64,000 bases of DNA from UBA11872 sp965198285 (GCA_965198285.1 OZ240251.1:930001-994000); one strand, 5' to 3'; positions 17,112 through 26,769 are shown, numbered from the stretch's first letter. Program-made: numbers and translations. Notes: generated by a model from the sequence alone, not told the origin.

Positions 17112-18230
17112 ATGCCCGACTTCAACGGCCTCAACCTCCACCTCGGCAACCTCTCCCGCCTCTCATCGGCCCAATCGCGTTCCATCTCCGCCGAGAACCC
17201 CCGCGGCGAACGCGGCGGTGGCGCCAGGGCCGATGCCGATCCCAACGGCCCCTCCCGGCACCTGGGTCGCGGCTGGAAGTGCCGCCCCGCCGTCTCAGTG
17301 GACCCGGGCGAGACCCTCGAAATGGCCGACATCAAGGGCCCCGGCGCCATCCAAAGCATCTGGATCACCGGGTCCGTCTCCCGCAACTTCATCCTGCGCG
17401 TGTATTGGGACGATCAGGACCAGCCCGCCGTTGAGGTTCCGCTACCCGACTTCTTCGCCGTGCCGTGGGCAACCAGGGAAGGCGACCTGAAAGACCAGTT
17501 CGCCCAGGTCAGCGCCCTGCCCATCGTCGTGAATCCCGGCTGCGGCCTGAACTGCTTCTGGCAAATGCCGTTTCGGCGGCACTGTCGGATCACGCTCGAA
17601 AACCAGCACCCCGCCCAGCCGCAGCGCTGCTTTTACCAGGTCAACTACACCCTCACCGACGTTCCCGACGACGCGGCCTACTTCCACGCCCAGTTCCGCC
17701 GCGCCAACCCGGTGCCGTACGGCGAGGAGTACACCATCGTCGACGGGATTGAGGGCCGCGGTCACTACGTCGGAACCTCCCTCGGTTGGGGCGTGCTGGA
17801 CGACCGCTGGTGGGGCGAGGGCGAGATCAAGTTCTTCCTGGACGGCGACCGGGACTTCCCCACCATCTGCGGCACCGGAACCGAGGACTACGTCGGCGGG
17901 GCCTACGACTGGAGCGTGGCGGGCCAATACCGCACCTACACCACCCCATTCCTGGGCATGCACCAGGTCATCGAGCCGGACGGACACATGCTGAACAAGC
18001 ACCGGCACGCCATGTACCGCTTCCACGTCCTCGACCCGATCCGCTTCGAACGCGACCTGCGCGTCACCATCCAGGACCTCGGCTTTCACCCCGACCGGGA
18101 CTTTGACGGCAAGGGCCGGCTATTCATGGCCCGTCAGGACGACATCTGCTCCGTCGCCTACTGGTACCAGACCTTGCCGACCGCGCCCTTCCCGCCGCTT
18201 CCGGATCGGATGTTCCTGACCCTGCCCTAA
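17112..18230 (+). CDS. DUF2961 glycoside hydrolase (GH172-like)
   Basis: About 372 residues from the ATG at 17112; the 48 residues open before it look non-coding. The sequence has the hallmarks of DUF2961 (PF11175/GH172): SISAENPRGERGGG near the N-terminus, GPGAIQSIWIT, LPDFFAVPW, and the strongly conserved ICGTGTEDYVGGAYDW with the acidic residues. Characterised members act on alpha-D-fructofuranoside or D-arabinofuranoside linkages. No signal peptide is seen. The substrate is unknown here, but the neighbouring sulfatases suggest use of complex or sulfated glycans. It diverges from the Fic gene across the repeat region. Confidence 0.87.
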   Translation: MPDFNGLNLHLGNLSRLSSAQSRSISAENPRGERGGGARADADPNGPSRHLGRGWKCRPAVSVDPGETLEMADIKGPGAIQSIWITGSVSRNFILRVYWDDQDQPAVEVPLPDFFAVPWATREGDLKDQFAQVSALPIVVNPGCGLNCFWQMPFRRHCRITLENQHPAQPQRCFYQVNYTLTDVPDDAAYFHAQFRRANPVPYGEEYTIVDGIEGRGHYVGTSLGWGVLDDRWWGEGEIKFFLDGDRDFPTICGTGTEDYVGGAYDWSVAGQYRTYTTPFLGMHQVIEPDGHMLNKHRHAMYRFHVLDPIRFERDLRVTIQDLGFHPDRDFDGKGRLFMARQDDICSVAYWYQTLPTAPFPPLPDRMFLTLP

Positions 18231-18293
18231 GGCCGCCGCGTTCCTAGGCGGGGCCGTCGCCGGCTCCGTTCGTTAGGCCGTAGCTGCGCCTGC

Positions 18294-19736
18294 ATGCTTC
18301 CAACGAACCGGCTGCACCGCCCGCTTCGCGTGGCACACTCAATTGGTATCGGACATTTGGCTGCGGGAGCCGACTCTCTGACCGCAAGAGATCTGCAGTC
18401 AGCCGCGCACGTGCACGACCATGGCGTTGCCTGTCAGTGCGCCGGTCGCTGCGACGCCGCCCTATTCAACGTACCCGGCCTGCGACTTGCGTCGCGCCGT
18501 GGCTTCCTGCGCGCCGCACTGGCCGGTGCTGCCCTAGCCGGCGCAACCCCACTGATCGCCCGCGCCGTGACCGACGAGGAAATCGCGGCTGCCGAGCGCG
18601 AGCAGGCCGAACTCGAACGCCTGCGCCAGGAAGAACAGACGCTGCTGGTGGCCGCCCAGGCGCGCGAAGGCGCGCTCCAGCAGCAACTGGCCGTGATCGA
18701 CCGCCAGAGATTCGCCGCGGTTGAGCGCCTGCGCGATGTCAATCGCCAACTCGAAACAGTCGAGCTTGAGGTGTACGACATCAACGCCTCCATCGCCAAC
18801 CTCAATCGAGCCCTCGCTCGTGAGACCGATAACCTGGGCGCCCGCGTCCGGTCCCTCTACAAGGCTGGCCGTACCACGACCCTCGAAACGGTCCTCTCCT
18901 CGTCCTCGTTCTCCGAGGCGCTCGACCGCGCCACCTCGCTCGAACGCGCGCTGGCCCAGGATCTTGAAGAGATCGAAACGCTGCGTCGCAGCCGCCAGAC
19001 GGTGCAGTTGCGAACGGCCGACCTGGCCGCGCGACTCCAGCAAATGGACGAATTGCGCCAGGAAGCGGCCGTGATCCAGACAGAACTCCAGCGCCGCTCA
19101 CAGGAACAGCAGGACCTCATTTTCGGCGTCCAGCGTGAACAGTCCACGCTGGACGCGGGCATCGACGCCTTCGCGGCCGAAGCGGCGGTCGTCGGCAACC
19201 GCATCTTGGTGCTGCGCGACATTCGCCAGCGTGAAATCGCCCAGCTTGAGCGCATCCGCGCACTTCAGCAGGTCCAGGAACAAGCGCGGGAACTTGCGCG
19301 CCAGGTAGCCGAGACCCAGGGAACGTCCGTGGCCGGGATCTACACGTGGCCGCTGTGGGGAGTTATCACGACCGAATTCGGAGGTTGCACATTTGGTCAG
19401 TGCCCGCACATCGGCATCGACATCGCCGAGGACATGCTCGCGCCCGTCGTGGCCGCCAACGACGGCATCGTCCTTGCCGCCGGCTACGTCGTGCCCGATA
19501 ACCGCCAGGCCTCCTACGGATTGATCGTGGTCGTTGCGCACAACCAGAACGAAGAGACCCTCTACGCGCACCTGGACGACTACACCGCCCCGCCGCCAGT
19601 CTCGCCCGGCCAGTTCGTCAGCCGCGGCCAGGTCCTTGGCTACGTGGGTCTCACTGGCTGGACCAGCGGCCCCCACCTGCACTTCGAATATCGGGTCAAC
19701 GGCGTCGCGAGGAATCCTCGTGAGGTGCTGGCTTAG
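18294..19736 (+). CDS. Tat-exported M23 (LytM) peptidase with long coiled coil
   Basis: The core of this 480-residue protein starts with a twin-arginine signal, SRRGFLRAALAGAALAGA, followed by ARA as cleavage site. About 230 residues of coiled coil follow (EREQAELERLRQEEQ onward), as in EnvC and related cell-separation factors. The C-terminal LytM domain keeps the metal ligands H-x-x-x-D (HIGIDIA) and H-L-H (PHLHFEY), so it should be an active endopeptidase on peptidoglycan or a related wall peptide. The first 66 residues before the Tat motif are doubtful, and the real start may be a GTG near 18411. Its place before the surface-sugar operon fits a role in cell envelope turnover. Confidence 0.87.
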   Translation: MLPTNRLHRPLRVAHSIGIGHLAAGADSLTARDLQSAAHVHDHGVACQCAGRCDAALFNVPGLRLASRRGFLRAALAGAALAGATPLIARAVTDEEIAAAEREQAELERLRQEEQTLLVAAQAREGALQQQLAVIDRQRFAAVERLRDVNRQLETVELEVYDINASIANLNRALARETDNLGARVRSLYKAGRTTTLETVLSSSSFSEALDRATSLERALAQDLEEIETLRRSRQTVQLRTADLAARLQQMDELRQEAAVIQTELQRRSQEQQDLIFGVQREQSTLDAGIDAFAAEAAVVGNRILVLRDIRQREIAQLERIRALQQVQEQARELARQVAETQGTSVAGIYTWPLWGVITTEFGGCTFGQCPHIGIDIAEDMLAPVVAANDGIVLAAGYVVPDNRQASYGLIVVVAHNQNEETLYAHLDDYTAPPPVSPGQFVSRGQVLGYVGLTGWTSGPHLHFEYRVNGVARNPREVLA

Positions 19737-19875
19737 CGGACAGCGCCCGTCCTGAAGTTAGATTCGCTCGGTCCACACCGCATGGCGCAGCCGACTCGGC
19801 TCGTATCATGACCATTCAATCTGCTGCTCGATTGGGACGAACCAACGGCTGGCCGCTACCTGGGAAACGCTACGG

Positions 19876-20217
19876 ATGGACACTGCCACTGAGACAACCG
19901 TCGACTTCAAACTGAAGTACGACGCCGCCGGCCTGATTCCGGCAATCTGTCAGGATGCCGTCAGCGGCGACATCCTCATGCTCGGCTACATGAACCGCGA
20001 GGCCTTCGCTCGTACGCTGGACTCCGGCACGGTCTGGTTCTACAGCCGCAGCCGCCGGGAGCTCTGGAACAAGGGTTCCACCTCCGGCAACTACCTTCGC
20101 GTGGTGGGTCTCGTGGCCGACTGCGATCGCGACGCCCTCCTGGTGCAGGTCAACCCGGCAGGCCCCACGTGTCACACCGGCGTACGCTCCTGCTTCCACA
20201 ACCCGCTCGACGCGTGA
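19876..20217 (+). CDS. hisI: Phosphoribosyl-AMP cyclohydrolase
   Basis: This 113-residue protein is full length for a stand-alone HisI. It shows GYMNREAFART, SRSRRELWNKGSTSGN, the metal-binding ADCDRDALL and the zinc cysteine segment GPTCHTGVRSCF. It opens the purine ring of phosphoribosyl-AMP in the third step of histidine synthesis. No other his gene is in the window, and the phosphatase domain HisE is not fused. It is followed 40 bases later by gmhA, so it may simply share transcription with the sugar operon. Confidence 0.95.
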   Translation: MDTATETTVDFKLKYDAAGLIPAICQDAVSGDILMLGYMNREAFARTLDSGTVWFYSRSRRELWNKGSTSGNYLRVVGLVADCDRDALLVQVNPAGPTCHTGVRSCFHNPLDA

Positions 20218-20257
20218 TTGGGACTTGGAAGCCAGCAGCCGTAGCCGCCTGACAGCC

Positions 20258-20827
20258 ATGTCCGACCTCATCGACGCTCATCTGAGCATGCTAGGTCGGC
20301 AGGTTTCCGCCCTCCCGCGCGCCGCCATTGAACCCTTGGCCTCGGCTGTGGAAGCCGCCTGGCGCGCGGATCGCACGATATTCATCGCCGGCAACGGCGG
20401 CAGCGCGTCCACCGCGTCCCACTTTGCGACCGACCTTTCCAAGACCACGCTCGCCAATTCGACCGGCACACGTGGAATCCGCGCGCTGGCCCTCACCGAC
20501 AACGCCGGGTTGCTGACCGCCTGGGCCAACGACTACGCGTACGAGCACGTCTTTGCCGAGCAACTCCGCAACCTCGCGCGCCGCGACGACCTCCTGATCA
20601 CGATCAGCACGAGCGGGGAGTCGCCCAACCTCATCGCGGCAGCTGCGGCCGCCTGCGAGTGCGGCATTCGCTCCCTGGCCTTGGCGCCACCAGCATCAAC
20701 ACTGGCTGGACGCGCCGATATCGCGATTCCCATCGAAAGCGAGTCCGTCCAGGTCGCCGAGGACCTGCACCACATCGTCTGTCACGCCGTCACTGTGCAC
20801 ATGACGGCCGTCCTGGCCGCCGCCTAG
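20258..20827 (+). CDS. gmhA: D-sedoheptulose 7-phosphate isomerase-like SIS protein
   Basis: About 189 residues from the ATG at 20258; an in-frame TTG at 20225 adds 11 weak residues. It is a single SIS domain with the phosphosugar loop GNGGSASTASHFATDL, ISTSGESPN and the C-terminal EDLHHIVCH, whose Glu and His are the catalytic residues of GmhA. GmhA converts sedoheptulose 7-phosphate to D-glycero-D-manno-heptose 7-phosphate, the first step of heptose synthesis. The kinase gene just downstream acts on exactly this product, which strengthens the call. Confidence 0.88.
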   Translation: MSDLIDAHLSMLGRQVSALPRAAIEPLASAVEAAWRADRTIFIAGNGGSASTASHFATDLSKTTLANSTGTRGIRALALTDNAGLLTAWANDYAYEHVFAEQLRNLARRDDLLITISTSGESPNLIAAAAAACECGIRSLALAPPASTLAGRADIAIPIESESVQVAEDLHHIVCHAVTVHMTAVLAAA

Positions 20828-20921
20828 CCGCGCGTCGCTTGGCCATGCCTCGACCAAACCCGCGAATTAGGCTGAACACCGCGGACGCATCCCAGGCCTC
20901 CGCGACCTTCGCTTCCACACC

Positions 20922-21899
20922 ATGATCGTCACCCAAACGCCGCTTCGTCTCAGCTTCTTCGGGGGTGGCACCGACTTTCCCGACTACTACCGAGTCGACG
21001 GCGGCGCAGTACTTACCACCGCGATCGACAAGCACGTCTACGTCATCGTCAAGGAACGATTCGACGATGACATCTACGTCAACTACTCGATCAAGGAGAT
21101 CGTGCAATCGGTTGCCGAGATCCGGCATGACCTCGTCCGCGAGGCAATGCGCGTCACCGGCGTGGACCGCGGCGTCGAGATCACCACCCTCGCCGATGTG
21201 CCTAGCACGGGAACCGGCCTGGGGTCGTCCGCCGCCGTGACCGTGGGTCTGCTGCATGCGCTCCACACCTATCGCGGGCGCCTGGTGGACGCCCGTACCC
21301 TCGCCGAGCAGGCCTGCCGCATCGAGCTCGAGATTCTGGCCCGGCCAATCGGCAAGCAGGACCAGTACATCACCGCCTTCGGCGGCCTTCGCGCCATCCA
21401 CTTCCATCCCAACGACCATATTGAGGTGGACCACGCTCGCGCCGCTCCGGACACATTCCGCCGCCTTCAGAGCCGGCTCTTGGTGTTCTTCACCGGCCGA
21501 ACTCGATCGTCGTCCGCGATTCTCGACCGCCAGCAGCAGCGCATCGACCAGACGCGGGCGGATCTCGACCGGCTCAAGGCCTGTGCCCACGAGGCCCACG
21601 ACCTGCTGGCGGCTGGCCGATTGGACGAGTTCGGCGAGCTGCTGGATGCGGCTTGGCGTCTTAAGAAGGCGCTGGCCGAGGGCGTATCGGACGCCGCGAT
21701 CGACGAGCTATATGCCCAGGCCCGCGCCGCCGGGGCTCTGGGCGGCAAAATCGCCGGTGCGGGCGGCGGCGGATTTCTCGTGTTCTACGTCCCACCGTCC
21801 CGCCAGGACGATGTCCGCCACGCGCTCGCGCCCTTGCGCGAACTCCCCGTCGCACTCGATCCGGGCGGCGCCCGCGTCGTGTTCAATATCCACCGCTAA
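20922..21899 (+). CDS. hddA: D-glycero-alpha-D-manno-heptose 7-phosphate kinase-like GHMP kinase
   Basis: A 325-residue GHMP kinase. It begins with TPLRLSFFGGGTDFPDYY, typical of HddA and fucose kinase relatives, has the ATP loop GTGLGSSAAVTVGLL near residue 100, and ends with GKIAGAGGGGFLVFY, the third GHMP motif. HddA makes heptose 1,7-bisphosphate on the route to GDP-heptose. In this window the phosphatase (GmhB) and the guanylyltransferase (HddC) of the route are missing. It lies between gmhA and an epimerase in the same direction. Confidence 0.88.
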   Translation: MIVTQTPLRLSFFGGGTDFPDYYRVDGGAVLTTAIDKHVYVIVKERFDDDIYVNYSIKEIVQSVAEIRHDLVREAMRVTGVDRGVEITTLADVPSTGTGLGSSAAVTVGLLHALHTYRGRLVDARTLAEQACRIELEILARPIGKQDQYITAFGGLRAIHFHPNDHIEVDHARAAPDTFRRLQSRLLVFFTGRTRSSSAILDRQQQRIDQTRADLDRLKACAHEAHDLLAAGRLDEFGELLDAAWRLKKALAEGVSDAAIDELYAQARAAGALGGKIAGAGGGGFLVFYVPPSRQDDVRHALAPLRELPVALDPGGARVVFNIHR

Positions 21900-21931
21900 G
21901 CGCCGTGGCGCGCCCGTGAGCGACTGAATCC

Positions 21932-23065
21932 ATGCACGTCCTCGTAACCGGCGGAGCCGGATTCATCGGCTCCCACGTCGTCGATGCGATGCTGCACCGA
22001 GGTCACACCGTCGCCGTGCTGGACAGCCTGGTGGCGCGCGTCCACCCGGGCCGCACCTGGCCCGAAAGCCTGGCCAACGTTCGTCGCGTGCGGGGCGACG
22101 TGACCGAACGCGAAGATTGGCTGGCGGCGTTGGACGGTGCCGACGCCGTGGTGCATCTGGCCGCCTACCAGGACTACCAGGCCGACTTCAGCCGCTTCGC
22201 CCGGGTGAACGACGCCGGAACCGCTTTGCTCTACGAGTTGCTGGTGGGACGACGCCAGCCAATCCAGCGGGTCGTCGTCGCCAGTTCACAGGCGGTCTAT
22301 GGCGAGGGCGCCTACCGCTGTTCCATCCATGGACGGCAGTACCCGCCGCCGCGATCGCTGGAGCAGTTGACGCACGGCGTATGGGATCCAGGCTGCCCCG
22401 TCTGCGGTGCGCGGCTCGAACCCGTGGCCTCAACTGAAGAACATCCGGCCCCCACCAATGCCTACGGGATTTCCAAGCTGGCTACCGAGTCCTACGCGCT
22501 GACGCTGGGCGCCTGTCACGGCATCCCCACCTCGGCCCTTCGCTTCAGCATCATCCAGGGCCCCCGCCAGAGTCCGGCCAACGCCTATTCGGGCGTGCTC
22601 CGCGCCTTCGCTGGGCATATCCGGCATGGCCGGCGGCCCGTGGTGTTCGAGGACGGTCGACAGCGCCGCGACTACACGCACATTCGCGACGCGGTCGCTG
22701 CGGTCGAACTGGTTCTCGAACACCCCGACGCCGTCGGGCACGCGTTCAACGTCGGCAGCGGCCAGGTCACAACCGTGCTCGAATACGCGCGCGCCGTGCT
22801 GGAGGCCATGGGCGCAGACGCCGAACCGGATGTCAGCGGGCGCTACCGCCTGGGCGACACCCGGCACGTCTGGTCCGACACGCAGCGCATTCGCGCGCTC
22901 GGCTGGCGACCGACTGGAACGCTGAACGAGATCATCGGCGACTACCTGGCCTGGATCGCCGATAGCCCCGAAGGCGCCGATTGGTCGGCCCGCGCCCTCG
23001 CCCGCATGGAAGCCGCCGGCGTAGTCCGCCGAGCTTCACAGCCGGATCGAGCAGACGGCAACTAA
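21932..23065 (+). CDS. NAD-dependent nucleotide-sugar epimerase with zinc-ribbon-like insertion (dTDP-rhamnose 4-epimerase-like)
   Basis: A 377-residue extended SDR with VTGGAGFIGSH at the N-terminus, SSQAVYGEG with the catalytic Ser, and NAYGISKLATES with the Tyr-Lys pair. Between the Ser and Tyr it carries an insertion, YRCSIHG and later CPVCGARL, with three or four Cys that could hold a metal. This insertion is seen in dTDP-L-rhamnose 4-epimerases and close relatives. It starts 32 bases after hddA and probably supplies another activated sugar for the same glycan. Confidence 0.85.
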   Translation: MHVLVTGGAGFIGSHVVDAMLHRGHTVAVLDSLVARVHPGRTWPESLANVRRVRGDVTEREDWLAALDGADAVVHLAAYQDYQADFSRFARVNDAGTALLYELLVGRRQPIQRVVVASSQAVYGEGAYRCSIHGRQYPPPRSLEQLTHGVWDPGCPVCGARLEPVASTEEHPAPTNAYGISKLATESYALTLGACHGIPTSALRFSIIQGPRQSPANAYSGVLRAFAGHIRHGRRPVVFEDGRQRRDYTHIRDAVAAVELVLEHPDAVGHAFNVGSGQVTTVLEYARAVLEAMGADAEPDVSGRYRLGDTRHVWSDTQRIRALGWRPTGTLNEIIGDYLAWIADSPEGADWSARALARMEAAGVVRRASQPDRADGN

Positions 23066-23113
23066 GGCGAGTCGTCCGGCAACCGCGTCCGCTAGAGGCG
23101 GCACGTAATTCGG

Positions 23114-24253
23114 TTAAATGCGCGGGGCCGCCGCGCTCGCCTGGACAGGCGTCGGTAACTCTTGCCCGGCCTCTTTCGGATAGCGCTGAAAGAGCTCGCC
23201 CCAAGGCCCTGTGAGTGCCTGTCGAACTCGCCCTCGCCCGACAGCGTTGTACCAATACACGTCGTGGTACAGCCGCGACGCCGCGTATGACCAGGGCGCG
23301 ATCACCGTCCGCAGCAGCATCTTCTCTAGCCGCTTGAGCGGCCCCCAATAGATCAGCTTCTGACCGCGGCTGGCGAACGTGTCCCGCCGCGCCGCCACCT
23401 GCCACTTCACCTGTTCGATGTCCGCGCCCACGACCTCAATCTCGCGGGCGTCCGCCGTCCCCAGCCCGTCTTCGTGCGCCATGCGCAGGAACGGGATATC
23501 GAATGGGTCCAACCCCATCAGACGGGCACTCGTGGCGTCCACGGCAACTTGGTCGGCCCCGGCCAGCATCAGATTCCGCTCCTGCACCTGCATGCAGCGC
23601 GGTCCCGGGCCTTCGCCAACGAACGTGCCGTCCATCACGGCGAACACGCCCGGGTGAATCTCCTGCTGAATCATCAGCAGGTCCACCAGCGTCTCGTGAA
23701 TCGTCGCGTGGCAGTAATGTCGTTTCTCGAACAACAACCCACCAAAGGCATTCTTCATCGCGCCAGTGATCGTGGTGAATACGTGCGTCTTCACCGTCGG
23801 CAGGTGGATGATGTTCGAGCCGATCAGCCGCTGCGGGATGCGAACGCCCTCCGGATACACCTCGTGCAGCGTGCGCAACCGGCCTTTCGGCTCATAGCGA
23901 ATCCAGGCGTCGTCCTCGTACAGGTGAATGTTGCGCAGGCCGTGCGCTGTAACCACCGGCAGGTGTTTGTTCGCGCGCTCACCCACGTGCGCGTCCACGA
24001 CCACCGTGCGGTTGTGTGCCCCATATAGCGACTCGGGCGCGAACCCGTCGGCCCGCAGCTTTCGGATCACGCCGTCCAACTGCCAGGGCGTGGTCGAGCA
24101 GGCGGGGTACCAGTGGTGCCACGAGATGTTGATCTTCAGCGCGGTCTCCGCGCTGCGATCGAGGGCTGCCTCGTAGCCCGCCGCGTCCATAGCCCGAGCT
24201 ACGTCGTCCAGCACGGTATCGGGCGTGGTCTGGATGAGCGCGACGCGAGCCAT
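23114..24253 (-). CDS. DUF362 domain protein
   Basis: A 379-residue protein of the DUF362 family (PF04015): ALKINISWHHWYP near the start, then IIHLPTVKTHVFTTITGAMKNAFG, MDGTFVGEGPGP and LAGADQVAVDATSARLMGLDPFDIPFL. The family often sits next to iron-sulfur proteins, but this member has no ferredoxin-type cysteine cluster, and its biochemical role is unknown. It converges with the epimerase gene and diverges from the next oxidoreductase. Confidence 0.85.
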   Translation of the reverse strand: MARVALIQTTPDTVLDDVARAMDAAGYEAALDRSAETALKINISWHHWYPACSTTPWQLDGVIRKLRADGFAPESLYGAHNRTVVVDAHVGERANKHLPVVTAHGLRNIHLYEDDAWIRYEPKGRLRTLHEVYPEGVRIPQRLIGSNIIHLPTVKTHVFTTITGAMKNAFGGLLFEKRHYCHATIHETLVDLLMIQQEIHPGVFAVMDGTFVGEGPGPRCMQVQERNLMLAGADQVAVDATSARLMGLDPFDIPFLRMAHEDGLGTADAREIEVVGADIEQVKWQVAARRDTFASRGQKLIYWGPLKRLEKMLLRTVIAPWSYAASRLYHDVYWYNAVGRGRVRQALTGPWGELFQRYPKEAGQELPTPVQASAAAPRI

Positions 24254-24384
24254 ACAAGGGTGTCCTGGGTGGGAAAGCGGTCCCGGATCTTACGTCCCGG
24301 CAAGGATCGGAGTGGTCCAATGCCCCGCCTGTCTGCGCTCAGGCATGATGCGTCTGTCCACCGTGAATTTCTCCGGAGCCCGAA

Positions 24385-25509
24385 ATGCCTGCTTACCGCG
24401 CCGCCGCCATCGCCGATTCCACGCTTGAACGGGCCTACGGCCATGCCATCCACAAGGCGTTCTTCGAACTGCCGGACGTGGAACTAGCGGCGCTTGCGGA
24501 CCCCATGGCGGAGCCCAGGGCCGAACGCGCGGCCGAGATTGGAAACCCGAAGCAGTACGACGACTACCGCGACATGCTCGCGGCCGAATCACCCGACCTG
24601 GTCGCCATCTGCCCGCACCACTTCAAGCACCACGGACGCTGGTTGCTCGACGTCATCGAGTCCGGCGCCAGAGGCATCTACATCGAGAAACCCATCACGG
24701 CCAGCCTCGACGAAGCCGACGCCGTGCTCGCTGCCGCCGAAGCCGCCGGCACCAAGATCGCGGTCGCCCACCAGAACCGCTACCGGCCGGGAACCCGTCG
24801 CGTGGCCCAGCTCGTACAGGCCGGCGAAATCGGGACCCTCAAATACATGCACGGCGTGGGCAAATGCGACCAGCGCGGCGGAACCCACGACCTCCGCGTG
24901 CTCGGGACCCACGTGCTGGACGCGCTCCGCTACATCGCCGGGGACGTGGCCTGGGCCACCGGCCACATGCAGGTCGAGGGACGCGACGTTGAGATCGACG
25001 ACGTCTTCGACGGTCCCGAGGGCCTCGGCCAGATGGCCGGCGACGCCTTGACCGGCTACTTCGCCTTTACGTCGGGTGCAATTGCGCGCTTTGACACCTA
25101 CACACGCGAGCCCGGCCCCACCCCATGGTTTGGCTACGAGCTATGGGGCGACGCCGGCGGAATCTCGGTCCGCGACGGCGGGCGATCCATCCTTCGCTAT
25201 CCCGCGCCAGTCCACCTGCCGGGCGACCCGTCACTCACCTGGGAACCGGTCGAAGTCCCGGCTACCACCTACCCGGACGGCAGTCCCGCCAGCGCAGCCC
25301 AACTGCTCGACGCGCTGAACCGCCACGCCGCAGCCGACATCATCCACTGCATCGAAAACGGCGGCGAACCAGTCTCCAGCGCCCGCCAGGCCACCGCGGC
25401 GCTCGAAATGGTGATGGCGATCCTCGAAGGCCACCGCACCCAGGCCCGCGTCCCATTCCCCATGCAAACCCGCGCCAACCCCCTCGGCGTCTGGCAACGC
25501 GAATCATGA
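24385..25509 (+). CDS. Gfo/Idh/MocA family oxidoreductase
   Basis: This 374-residue protein has the N-terminal NAD(P)-binding half typical of the family, with ALADPMAEPRAERA after the second strand, PDLVAICPHHFKHH, and GIYIEKPITASLDEAD, whose Glu-Lys-Pro is the family signature. The C-terminal half forms the substrate-binding sheet (IEDD-type segment at VEIDDVFDGPEG, GYELWGDAGGISV). The first beta strand lacks the full G-x-G-x-x-G and reads AAIADSTLERAYG, which is unusual and may weaken cofactor binding. Substrates are usually sugars or inositols. Confidence 0.88.
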   Translation: MPAYRAAAIADSTLERAYGHAIHKAFFELPDVELAALADPMAEPRAERAAEIGNPKQYDDYRDMLAAESPDLVAICPHHFKHHGRWLLDVIESGARGIYIEKPITASLDEADAVLAAAEAAGTKIAVAHQNRYRPGTRRVAQLVQAGEIGTLKYMHGVGKCDQRGGTHDLRVLGTHVLDALRYIAGDVAWATGHMQVEGRDVEIDDVFDGPEGLGQMAGDALTGYFAFTSGAIARFDTYTREPGPTPWFGYELWGDAGGISVRDGGRSILRYPAPVHLPGDPSLTWEPVEVPATTYPDGSPASAAQLLDALNRHAAADIIHCIENGGEPVSSARQATAALEMVMAILEGHRTQARVPFPMQTRANPLGVWQRES

Positions 25510-25515
25510 GTCTGA

Positions 25516-25535
25516 GGGCGGGTCGCAAACCGCCC
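25516..25535. terminator. GC hairpin between convergent genes
   Basis: GGGCGG at 25516-25521 pairs with CCGCCC at 25530-25535 around an eight-base loop. It lies just after the stop of the rightward oxidoreductase and before the stop of the leftward one. There is no T tract, so it would act as a structural or factor-assisted terminator for both directions. Confidence 0.5.
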
Positions 25536-25564
25536 GCATAACCTGGCAGGTTAGACAGGCTGGG

Positions 25565-26593
25565 CTACAGCGTCACTCGTCGCCCCGACTCCGCCGAGGC
25601 ATACGCGGCATGCACCACTCGCAGCACCTTCACGCCGTCCGCGGAAGTAATCGGCGGGTCGATCTCACCCAGGCAGCCCCGCAGTGTGCGGTCCACCCAC
25701 GGGGTGTATCCGCCTCCGCGGGCACCGTACTCGAAGCGTCGGTCGTTCGCTCCGGCCATGGCCGGTGAGATCGAGCGCCACTCCAGCGCGTCCTGCTCGC
25801 CCTCGTGCGCGCGCACCCAGCCGTGCGAGCCGTACACGGTGAAGCCGTTGTGTCCCTTCTGGTCCATCAGGTAGCCGCTGAACAGCACCCCCAGCGCGCC
25901 GCCGCCGAACTTCAGGGTGACGATGCCCAGGTCTTCCACGTCGATCGGCGCGCCGCCGGCCACCGCCGTCATGGCTGAGACCTCAACGATGTCCTTGCCC
26001 ACCAGGTAGCTCAGCATGTCCAGGCGGTGGATGCCCAGCCAGCTCAGGTGCCCGCCCCCGGCCAGCTTCTTTTGAAACGTCCAGTCCGGGTCGTCCAGTC
26101 GCCGCTGGATGCGCGTCTGGTCGTCCACCTGCACCGCGCGCACGGCATACAGGTCGCCAATGCCGTCGCTCTGGATGATGCGGCGGGCGTCCTCGACTGC
26201 CGGATTGAGGCGGTTGCCCAGCGCCAGCATCAGGTGCACGCTGTTGGCGTCGGCCAGCCCGGCCAGTTCCTCAAAGTCCGCCACCCGCACGCAGGCCGGC
26301 TTCTCGGCCATCACGTGCACGCCGGCTTCCAGCAGCGGCCGGATCACGTCCGGGGCGTGCGCCGCGATCATCGTCACAATGGCCATGTCGGGCTTGCCGG
26401 CCTCCAGCAGCGAGTCCACCGACGTGTGCGTGCCGCCCGCCTTGCTCCCAATGGTGTCGACCGAGGCGGCAAACGTCGTCCCGCCCGGGTCCACCAACTC
26501 CGCCTGCTCAATCAGGTCGATGTCGCGAATCGCGTCGCGATACGGCTGTTGGTGGGCGGCGCCCTCCTCGGTTATAAGTGCGACTGTGGCCAT
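25565..26593 (-). CDS. Gfo/Idh/MocA family oxidoreductase
   Basis: About 342 residues from the ATG at 26593, which has AGGAG eight bases upstream; the longer frame adds 20 residues. It has VALITEEGAAHQQPYRDAI in place of the classical glycine loop, MAIVTMIAAHAPDVI, the signature HVMAEKPACVRV and a C-terminal beta-sheet domain with the LSWLGIHRLDMLSYL helix, whose His is a likely active-site residue. It is convergent with the previous oxidoreductase of the same family but too different to be a recent duplicate. Substrate unknown. Confidence 0.87.
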   Translation of the reverse strand: MATVALITEEGAAHQQPYRDAIRDIDLIEQAELVDPGGTTFAASVDTIGSKAGGTHTSVDSLLEAGKPDMAIVTMIAAHAPDVIRPLLEAGVHVMAEKPACVRVADFEELAGLADANSVHLMLALGNRLNPAVEDARRIIQSDGIGDLYAVRAVQVDDQTRIQRRLDDPDWTFQKKLAGGGHLSWLGIHRLDMLSYLVGKDIVEVSAMTAVAGGAPIDVEDLGIVTLKFGGGALGVLFSGYLMDQKGHNGFTVYGSHGWVRAHEGEQDALEWRSISPAMAGANDRRFEYGARGGGYTPWVDRTLRGCLGEIDPPITSADGVKVLRVVHAAYASAESGRRVTL

Positions 26594-26769
26594 TTCCAGG
26601 TCTCCTGCGTGGCTGGCGGCCAGCGCATGGTAGTCGAGTGAGGGCCGAGCCATGAGCCGGCCGCGCCAGTCGAGCGGAGCGCCTTGCTTCAGGTCGGCCC
26701 GGCAAGTTTGCAGACCCCAGCAGGCGCTGGCCGCACAGGCGCTCTGCGGTTAGCGCGTCGGCCTTGGTT

